This document shows positions 6,723 to 12,998 of a stretch of 18,590 nucleotides of DNA, piece by piece. The notes under the pieces were generated by a model. That model saw only the letters and a list, made by a program, of their open reading frames with translations, was not told the origin of the DNA and did no database searches. The DNA is from an uncultured Alphaproteobacteria bacterium (GTDB lineage: Bacteria > Pseudomonadota > Alphaproteobacteria > CASFRQ01 > SAAU01), in the NCBI GenBank assembly GCA_949296785.1, contig CASFRQ010000150.1, positions 1 to 18,590 on the forward strand, written 5' to 3'. The position numbers and the translations under genes were made by a program. How positions within the stretch are numbered: position 1 is the stretch's first letter; the number at the start of each line of letters is the position of its first letter.

Positions 6723-6763
6723 GGTGAAAAACAAAGGCTGAGTAATTTTTCAAGTTTTTCATC
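6723..6763. terminator. Weak inverted repeat between convergent genes, possible bidirectional terminator
   Basis: GGTGAAAAAC (6723-6732) pairs with GTTTTTCATC (6754-6763) over 10 bp (one G.T) around a 21-nt loop. It lies between the ends of the pentapeptide gene and the convergent HD-domain gene. The AT-rich stem and long loop make termination uncertain. Confidence 0.3.
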
Positions 6764-6804
6764 TGACAAAATTTTAAAACGCGTCACTTCTTTTAAAAAT
6801 TTCT

Positions 6805-7536
6805 TCAGATGCCTTTTTTCAACTGTTTTTTAAGCCAATTTTCCAAATACGCCAACCAATCATCGTATCCCTGTTCTTCAAAAAAACGGCGCAGAAAATC
6901 CACCATAAACTGATGACGGACAAGAGCCTCTTTTTTCCCGGCAGGCGTCTGCATAATATCTTTTAAACGCAGAAGCTTGTCAAAAAAATGGTTAATAGAA
7001 GTATTTTCCCGGCGGTTCAGATTCTTATATTCTTCCCTTGTCAAAGATTCCTTCGGGAAAACATTCGGCAAAAATAAAGGCGTTCCTCTGTCCGCCCCGA
7101 ACAAAAGCGTACGGCAAATTCCCATAGCGCCCATAGCATCCAGCTTGTCCGCATCAAAAACAATTTTCATTTCCAAAGAAGGAAGCTCGGGATAAACACC
7201 CGTATTTGAAAAACCGATAGAACGGACAAGTTCTTCTATTTGATACTTTTCCGATACCGACATTTCCAAAGAAGCCAAAAAAGAGGAAACTTGACCATCT
7301 TCTTTCTTTGAAATCAGTTTCCAATCGTCTATATCATGCAATAAAGCACCCATTTTGACGATAAAAACATCCGCCCCGTCCGTTTCCTCCATTAAATGTT
7401 CCGCCATCCGGCAAACACGTCGGATATGGTCAAAATCATGACCGGTTTTATCTTTTCCATGCCGTTTTTTTGCAAAAGCCGCAGCTTTTTGAAGAATCAA
7501 TTCCTTTTCACCCGAAAGCCGTATATTTCCTGACAT
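6805..7536 (-). CDS. HD-domain metal-dependent phosphohydrolase (243 residues, YedJ/YpgQ-like)
   Basis: I place the start at ATG 7536 because GGAGGAAG lies just upstream. A longer frame begins at 7587 without a ribosome site. The sequence shows the HD pattern in order: HDFDHIRRVCRMAEHL (His37), ALLHDIDDWK (His67-Asp68) and IVFDADKLDAMGAMGICRTL (Asp128, Asp130). These are the expected metal ligands and the conserved 'DADkLDa.Ga.Gi.R' of the YedJ/YpgQ group. Such proteins hydrolyse phosphate esters or nucleotides in the cytoplasm, but the physiological substrate of this subgroup is not settled. The C-terminal 60 residues are helical and basic. The gene stands alone, convergent with the pentapeptide gene and divergent from the 562-residue gene. 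Confidence 0.85.
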   Translation of the reverse strand: MSGNIRLSGEKELILQKAAAFAKKRHGKDKTGHDFDHIRRVCRMAEHLMEETDGADVFIVKMGALLHDIDDWKLISKKEDGQVSSFLASLEMSVSEKYQIEELVRSIGFSNTGVYPELPSLEMKIVFDADKLDAMGAMGICRTLLFGADRGTPLFLPNVFPKESLTREEYKNLNRRENTSINHFFDKLLRLKDIMQTPAGKKEALVRHQFMVDFLRRFFEEQGYDDWLAYLENWLKKQLKKGI

Positions 7537-7614
7537 TTTACTTCCTCCTGACCAACCGTATTTTAATTTTTCAAATTTTTTTTGCAACCCTCTTTTCTTC
7601 CGGCCTTTTCTTCG

Positions 7615-7643
7615 TTGAATAAAACTTTTTTATCTGATATAAT
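7615..7643 (+). promoter_or_regulatory. Strong promoter of the 562-residue gene
   Basis: TTGAAT (7615-7620) and a perfect TATAAT (7638-7643) are separated by exactly 17 bp, 39 bp before the ATG at 7683. Confidence 0.8.
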
Positions 7644-7682
7644 TGACGAAAAATATTTTACAGTAATAGAAGGAAAGTTTTT

Positions 7683-9371
7683 ATGCCTCAGATCCGGTTA
7701 AAAGAAAAAGATTTCATCAAAATAGGAAAACGGGACGAAAACAGCACGAATCATTGGACGGACGGGAAAGATTCTCCTTTGGCCGAAGCCGTCTTATCCG
7801 GTAAAAAAGTCATCCTCTGTCTGCCCGGAGACATGACTTTACAGCCCAGAAACGCCAACCATATGGCAAGAAACATCCAAAACCTTCTGACGGAAGAAAA
7901 CCGAGACAAGGTAGATATTTATGCCGCTTATTACGACAGCCTGGAAGACGGTCAAAAATTCCGTATCTCCCTATCCGCGGAATACGGAGAACTCTCCCTC
8001 CTTTTAAAAGAACAAAACCGAGACTTAACATCCCAGCCTTTGTACGAAAACTTTTTTATGGAAAACATCCTGCCTCTTATTTCAAAAAACGAAGGAACAG
8101 AACGCCTTTCTTGTGAAGAGGCTTCTCAAAACCTAAGAAACCTTATCCTTTTCACCCACTGCCACGGCAGTATGGTCGCGCTGGATCTGGAAAATAGGCT
8201 ACTTCGGTCTATGGAACATCTCGGCTATTCCAAAGAAGAAAGGGAACGAGCAGCCGGCCGGCTTTTGATTATCAATGCCAATTCCCGCATGCCGATGAAC
8301 CGAACGAAATCTACCGTCATTCATATGATTTCTCAGGCGGACACAAACAACAACGCCGCCAACACAACGATTACTTCTTTGCATGCGTTTGCCTGTTCCG
8401 AAAAAATAAAAAATTTATATACACTGGCAAATCTGCGCCTATCCCAAAAAGAATATCTTTTGCTTTTCCCTCAGGTAGCGGATCCGGACGCCGTTTGGAA
8501 AGGCGTCTTCGGCGTTCAAAAAGATGATGTGGAGCATTGCGGTATCTTCTTTAATAAACAGAGCGCACCTTTCAAAACATTTCCGGGCAACTGGGGCTGC
8601 AACGCCGTTTACGATATTCTGAACAGAGCCGTTGAAAGTAATGAAGAGCCACAAGATATCGTTAATGCTGTCTTTCAGCAAAAATCCATTTTAAGGGAAG
8701 CTCTTTCCGTGGGCGACGCTTTTTTAAAGAAATATGAAGAAGAGTATTTAAAAGGGTTGGATGAAAAAATCTCTTCATTAAAGCAAGACCCGGTTCAAAT
8801 TTCCGCAGCGGATTTTCCTGCCGAACTTCTTTTAATAAAGCAAAACGGACAAAATATTCTGGACAAGATTTTACAGGACGGCAACCTGAAGGATTTGGAC
8901 GCGGCAGCAAAAATTCTTGACGGGAAAAGCGACGCTCTGGCCAACGAAAACATCCTTTCGCCCCTTGTGGAACAAGGAAGATATGAAGACGCCCGGCAAC
9001 TGCAAAAGAAAAGACGACTCAGAACGCGCAAAGCCAACGCCAGCGAAATCCCCGCTCTTTTTCAGATACCTGTGCGGGATATTCCAGCGGCGCTGCCTTT
9101 CATCTCCTCCTGTGTTTTTGACAAAGAGAAAAAACAAGACGCCGCTCTTCTCTTGCAGTTAAAAACAAAAGCCCAAAGAATTTCCAACAGACCTTTAAGG
9201 GAAGATTCTTGCAAAAAAATACAGGAATTTATCCAAAAAACCGGCATTATCCTGCCGGAAAGGCAAGAAACCGCCGAAAAACAACAGTTTCCCTTTTCGG
9301 AAGAACAAAAGAAGGGAGCAGCTTTTTCTCTTCTGAAAGCAGCGCTTTTAAAGAAACAAACCCGTTTATAG
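7683..9371 (+). CDS. Uncharacterised 562-residue protein, possible alpha/beta-hydrolase-like N-terminal half
   Basis: The gene starts at ATG 7683 behind AGAAGGAAAG and a strong promoter. I do not recognise a family. There is no signal peptide or membrane segment, so it is soluble, or exported by a non-Sec route. The N-terminal half alternates strands and helices: VILCLPGDM (43-51), VDIYAAYY (77-84), NLILFTHCHGSMVALDLENRLL (153-174), RLLIINANSR (193-202). THCHG fits the small-x-nucleophile-x-small elbow of alpha/beta hydrolases, with Cys160 as nucleophile and the helix directly after it. Acid and histidine candidates downstream include Asp281/Asp282 and His285 in 'DDVEHCGIFF'. The C-terminal 240 residues are charged, helical and Lys/Gln-rich without a recognisable domain. 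The hydrolase reading is an inference from pattern. A broken acetyltransferase gene follows 45 bp downstream. Confidence 0.8.
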   Translation: MPQIRLKEKDFIKIGKRDENSTNHWTDGKDSPLAEAVLSGKKVILCLPGDMTLQPRNANHMARNIQNLLTEENRDKVDIYAAYYDSLEDGQKFRISLSAEYGELSLLLKEQNRDLTSQPLYENFFMENILPLISKNEGTERLSCEEASQNLRNLILFTHCHGSMVALDLENRLLRSMEHLGYSKEERERAAGRLLIINANSRMPMNRTKSTVIHMISQADTNNNAANTTITSLHAFACSEKIKNLYTLANLRLSQKEYLLLFPQVADPDAVWKGVFGVQKDDVEHCGIFFNKQSAPFKTFPGNWGCNAVYDILNRAVESNEEPQDIVNAVFQQKSILREALSVGDAFLKKYEEEYLKGLDEKISSLKQDPVQISAADFPAELLLIKQNGQNILDKILQDGNLKDLDAAAKILDGKSDALANENILSPLVEQGRYEDARQLQKKRRLRTRKANASEIPALFQIPVRDIPAALPFISSCVFDKEKKQDAALLLQLKTKAQRISNRPLREDSCKKIQEFIQKTGIILPERQETAEKQQFPFSEEQKKGAAFSLLKAALLKKQTRL

Positions 9372-9416
9372 TTTTTAAGGAAACTTTTTTGCATTTAAAT
9401 TTTTAACGAGACAAAC

Positions 9417-10063
9417 ATGGATAAAAAAGAACAAAAACATTGGTCCAAGGTAGAATATCTGCATGAAAGCGTTAAAAAACCGAACATCGTCATTAAGGGG
9501 ACAAAAAGTTATTACAGCAATGCTTACCGCCGGATTTTGAAGACTATGTCGTCCGGTATCTATACGGCGATACCTACAGCCTGTCCCATTTTGAAGCGCC
9601 CTTTGAATATGACAAGCTTTACATCGGCGATTATGTCTGCATCGGCGCAGAAACAATCATTTTAATGGGCGGCAACAACACCCACCGGATGGATTGGTTT
9701 TCCTGCTATCCTTTTGCGGAAAAAATCGTTGATTCTTATCAAAAGAAAGGGGACACGCGTATTGAGGACGGCGTTTGGATAGGCATGCGCTCCATTATCA
9801 TGCCGGGCGTCACCATCGGCGAAGGCGCCGTTATCGCCACAGGTTCCGTCGTTACGAAAGATGTCCCGCCTTACGGCATCGTCGGCGGCATCCCCGCAAA
9901 ATTCATTAAAAGCCGTTTTGACGAAAAAGCGATACGCGAGCTTTTGGCTTTAAAAATCTATGACTTACCGGAGGATAAAATTCAAGGTCTTATCCCCCTT
10001 CTTTGCGATAAAAAATTGGAAGAGTTGAAAGAAGCCGTCCAAAAACTCAGAAACAAAGAATAA
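9417..10063 (+). pseudogene. CatB/XAT-type hexapeptide acetyltransferase, broken by one frameshift
   Basis: ATG 9417 opens a frame reading 'PNIVIKGTKSYYSNAYR', the start of xenobiotic acetyltransferases. At about 9530-9533 the family reading moves to another frame: DFEDYVVRYLYGDT, HFEAPFEYDKLYIGDYVCIG, then GGNNTHRMDWFSCYPF, RIEDGVWIGMRSIIMPGVTI and VVTKDVPPYGIVGGIPAKFI to the stop at 10061-10063. One missing base (or two extra) there joins both parts into a normal 215-residue enzyme. All hallmarks are intact, including the His of NNTHRMDW that matches the catalytic His, and the left-handed beta-helix hexapeptides. The enzyme would transfer acetyl from acetyl-CoA to hydroxyl groups; CatB types act on chloramphenicol, but the substrate here is unknown. 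The break may be real decay or a sequence error, as codons after it look fully maintained. Confidence 0.85.
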
Positions 10064-10759
10064 AAATTTATTTTAATGTCACAGAGTATTGAAGAATTTG
10101 TTTATCCTCAGCCAAGGTTTTGTTCCGCATTTTCCTTCCTTTTTCAACGGTTACCTTCTAACTTTTTCACTTTTAATGAATAAGCTTTGTTTCATTTTGC
10201 CGCGCTTTCTCTGAAAAAAACATTTGAATAAGATAAAACCGAGGACGAGGCGAATGCTTTCTTCCGATTTTTGAAATTTTGTTTAGATTTCAGCTCCTTT
10301 TTAAACCGGCAAAACCTTGATACCTTTTTACTTTTTAATATGATTGCCCGCCGCCCGTCGCCTTAGCCTCCGCCAAATCTGATTACACCTTTCCTTTAGA
10401 CTGAAATTTTGGTCATACCGCCGTCCGTCCGCGGCAAAAGCATTCGCCGCATTCTTTCAAAAAATACTTTTTGGTTCAAAGCTCCCTGCCGCCGTTGCCG
10501 ATAAAGGCGAAATCTCCTTCGGTTTACAGACTCTTTTCCTCATTCTTATCCTGAGCGGATGCCATTTTTTTGTAGCTTTCCTGTGGTCAAACCCACTTTT
10601 TTTACTCTTCTTACTTCTATAAAAAGAGAGAAGAGAGTATAAAAAAGAAGAAAAGAGAGTCTAAAAAGAGCAAACAGAGAGGTCTTAAAAAACTTCCTTC
10701 CATGTATTTCAAAACAGAGGGAAATTTTAGGAACAATCCTCCGCCCTTAAACCCATAAT
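10064..10759. other. Gene-free stretch of about 700 bp between convergent genes
   Basis: I see no credible coding frame with a ribosome site on either strand. The plus strand is rich in pyrimidines. It contains an inverted repeat, GGCGAATGCTTT (10249-10260) and AAAGCATTCGCC (10437-10448), 12 of 12 bases, 176 bp apart. A purine-rich repeat block lies near its right end. No strong terminator is seen after the acetyltransferase. Confidence 0.5.
10618..10684. repeat. Purine-rich imperfect triple repeat
   Basis: Three units of about 21-24 bp follow the scheme TATAAAAAGAG(A/C)GAA(A/G)AGAG, starting near 10618, 10638 and 10661. The strand is almost pure A/G, so the complement is a U/C-rich tail in transcripts leaving holA. 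A partial inverted match to the preceding TTTACTCTTCT (about 10600-10610) exists. Confidence 0.45.
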
Positions 10760-11791
10760 TCAATACCGACACTGGCGCTTTCCCGCCTGCGTCAAATAAA
10801 GGAACAGCTGCGCGCACATAACCGACGGCACATAGGCCGATGTTTTGCAGTCTTTTTCCCCTTTTTCAATCAGACAGAGCGCCTGAATCAGATTTTTTTC
10901 ATCCCAAGCGGCCAGCTGCCTTTTAAATTCCGGCTCCATCTTAAAATTCAATTTCGGCACGACCTGCGCGACGGATTGCTCAATGGAGGCGCCTTGAAGG
11001 CACCGACTTTTCGCCAACAGCAACTTTTGGAAATAAGAACCCGCTGCCCGTATCAAAGCCACTTCCGACTGCCCGGCCTGAAAAAGAGCCGCCAGCTTTT
11101 CCTGAACCAACGCGTGCTTTCCGCCGGCAATCGCCTGAATTAAAACATCCACCGACTGCGCGGAAGCGTCCCCGATACAAGCCGCCGCATCCGCCTGGGT
11201 AATATTTTTATTATTCCCCATGTAAAGCATCAGTTTTTCCAGCTCGGACTTGCTGATTTTCCTGTCGGCGCCCAAGTGCGCCTGCAAATAGGCCATTGCC
11301 TCGGCATCCGCACGAAACCCTTGAGAAGAAAGAGTTTGCAAAATAAACCCCTGCAAATCCCTTCCCTCGTCGGCATAACAGGCAAAACAAGCGACCAGAG
11401 GACTGCTTTCACACAACTTGCGCAAAGATGAAGAGGGCGTTAAATTATCCGCGCTGATGACAACGAAAGTATCCGTTTTTTGCTGTTCCAGAAAATATTT
11501 AAGAGATTCCGTTAAAGTATTATCCGCCTCTTTTATCCGAATCAACCGCCGACCGCCGATTAAAGACATCGCCCCTGCCTCCTGGTTCAACAGAGAAGGG
11601 TTTTCCTTTACCTGCGCCATTGTTATCCGGGTAACGAGGAAAGCGTCCTTCAAATCGGGAACAATCAGCTTTGAAACCTCGTTTGCCAGCTCGTCCGCCT
11701 GACCTGCGTCCGGTCCGTAAACAAGGCAAGCCTTAAAATCTTTCTTCAGTTTTTCCGTCAGTGTCTTAAATTGATAAGGTTTTAGCTTCAT
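10760..11791 (-). CDS. holA: DNA polymerase III subunit delta (HolA), 343 residues
   Basis: This is the delta subunit of the clamp-loader complex, which opens the beta sliding clamp and loads it on primed DNA. The length equals the 343 residues typical of HolA. The N-terminus has 'ACLVYGPDAGQADELANEV' (the degenerate, non-ATP-binding P-loop region of delta), then RITMAQVKENPSLLNQEAGAMSLIGG, matching the conserved 'l..ea.s.slFggrRli.i' step; RRLIRIKEAD; FVVISADNLTPSSSLRK; 'L..HLGADR..s..ElEKL.LY' in domain II; and 'SQSVDVLIQAIAGG', then LIRAAGSYFQKLLLAK in domain III. Only weak ribosome-site pairing (CGGA) precedes the ATG. It follows lptE after a 499-bp gap on the same strand, the usual alphaproteobacterial order but with a long spacer. 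Confidence 0.93.
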   Translation of the reverse strand: MKLKPYQFKTLTEKLKKDFKACLVYGPDAGQADELANEVSKLIVPDLKDAFLVTRITMAQVKENPSLLNQEAGAMSLIGGRRLIRIKEADNTLTESLKYFLEQQKTDTFVVISADNLTPSSSLRKLCESSPLVACFACYADEGRDLQGFILQTLSSQGFRADAEAMAYLQAHLGADRKISKSELEKLMLYMGNNKNITQADAAACIGDASAQSVDVLIQAIAGGKHALVQEKLAALFQAGQSEVALIRAAGSYFQKLLLAKSRCLQGASIEQSVAQVVPKLNFKMEPEFKRQLAAWDEKNLIQALCLIEKGEKDCKTSAYVPSVMCAQLFLYLTQAGKRQCRY

Positions 11792-12290
11792 TCCGTTTTA
11801 CCCGTCTTTTTAACCCTTTCAGGCATTTGTTCAAAACAGCGCCCGATTGATTTCCTTTTGACTAAATTTTCAAACTCTTTTATTTTACTTTTTTCCATCC
11901 CCTTCAACGGGGATAACCGAGATACTTTTTCACCATTATTTTAAATCGTTTCTTAAAAAGGAAGCCTCCTACCCCCAAAAAAACGAACTTTCTTCCTCTT
12001 AAAACTTTTACTCCCTGACAAAAACATCTTAAAAAAATTTGCGTTGCTTCCTCCGTTTACCATGGACGAAAGAGGAGACTTTGTTTCCGCCTGTTTTTTT
12101 GTTCGTCCCCAAAAAAGATTTGGTTTATCCTGCACCCGCCGAAATTTTTTTCATTAAATATCCTTAAAGGTAAGCCTATCCGGTCAATTTACTTCGGCAG
12201 AAACTTGTTTCATCGCCCCTCTGTCCGGCAAAACCGCCCTTCGCTTTTCTTAAAAAAGGGAAAAAGAACCGCCGCTCTTTGCCTTACTTT
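11792..12290. other. Spacer between lptE and holA without a gene
   Basis: No credible gene is visible in this 499-bp spacer. It holds a GC hairpin at 11897-11914 (ATCCCC and GGGGAT around TTCAAC) without an adjacent T run, and several T/C-rich runs. I found no convincing promoter for holA, although TTGAAA- and TTGAAC-like boxes occur. Confidence 0.5.
12254..12280 (-). terminator. Weak candidate terminator after lptE
   Basis: On the minus strand AAAGAGC (12274-12280) pairs with GTTCTTT (12263-12269) over 7 bp (one G.T) around GGCG. The T tract that follows is interrupted by CCC, so termination would be partial. It lies 10 bp after the lptE stop. Confidence 0.3.
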
Positions 12291-12998
12291 TTAATCCAGA
12301 GGAACGGGAGGCGCATCGGAACCGAACGGATTTTCTTGCGAACCTGAAACATCCCCGTTTTCTTCCTCTGTGTTTTCCTCCGCCTCTGTTTTCTTTTCTT
12401 CAGGAGAAGTGGATAAAATCGGCCCCAATCCTTTTTCCTCGTTTTTAAAGAAAGTCGCGATACGAAGGGAAATATCCTGCGCCAAGACCTTTACCACATC
12501 GGCATCCGATTCCTGAGAGGTAACATAAGTGGCGTACGGCTGTTTCAAAATATTATAGCTGGCCCTGCCCGTTACGGCATCTGAGATTAAAACCTTTTGA
12601 GAAACAATATCCTTTAATTGATAGTTCGCCACAATCGCCACCGTGTTTCTTGTCGCGATATTATCATCGCGGATACCCTGTTCCCTTTCAAGATACCGCC
12701 TTAATGAAACAATAAGAACATAATTCGGCGCTTGCTTGCTTTTATTCGGATTTAAGAGATCCTGAAGATCCCAGCGCATTTTCTGCCCCAGACGGTCGGC
12801 AATCGGTTCCACCCGGACGCGGGAAGTTTTGGCGATGATAGATTCATCCTCCACCGCTCCGTCTTTTTTATACAAAGGCGAAAAACCGCAGGAAGAAAGC
12901 ATCCCCTCCCCCAATAATAAAAAGAAAACAAAGGCGCCCGCCGTAAAGCGGCAAGCGGATTTTTTCCAAAAGTTATTTTTCAAAAACCTAAACGACAA
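12291..12998 (-). CDS. lptE: LPS-assembly lipoprotein LptE (235 residues)
   Basis: LptE is the outer-membrane lipoprotein that plugs the LptD barrel and helps place lipopolysaccharide on the cell surface. A hydrophobic signal (AGAFVFFLLLGEGML) leads to the lipobox LSSC with Cys37, followed by GFSPLY, the family hallmark 'CGFrPLY'. Further matches are VEPIADRLGQKMRWDLQDLLNP, YVLIVSLRRYLEREQGI, ATRNTVAIVANYQLKD, and GRASYNILKQPYATYVTSQESDADVVKVLAQDISLRIATFF. The last 45 residues form an acidic, Glu/Pro-rich tail that is longer than usual. The TTG at 12998 overlaps the upstream gene by 11 bp, which suggests translational coupling. Another TTG at 12983, just after the upstream stop, would shorten the signal by five residues and cannot be excluded. 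Confidence 0.92.
   Translation of the reverse strand: MSFRFLKNNFWKKSACRFTAGAFVFFLLLGEGMLSSCGFSPLYKKDGAVEDESIIAKTSRVRVEPIADRLGQKMRWDLQDLLNPNKSKQAPNYVLIVSLRRYLEREQGIRDDNIATRNTVAIVANYQLKDIVSQKVLISDAVTGRASYNILKQPYATYVTSQESDADVVKVLAQDISLRIATFFKNEEKGLGPILSTSPEEKKTEAEENTEEENGDVSGSQENPFGSDAPPVPLD

Noticed and set aside
9665..10063. ATG 9665 as the start of an independent acetyltransferase
   Set aside because: The family sequence continues upstream in the same frame to about 9531 (DFEDYVVRYL onward), so this ATG is an internal Met of a frameshifted gene.
11897..11914. GC-rich hairpin (ATCCCC with GGGGAT) as a terminator of the lptE transcript
   Set aside because: No T run follows on either strand, so there is no support for rho-independent termination.
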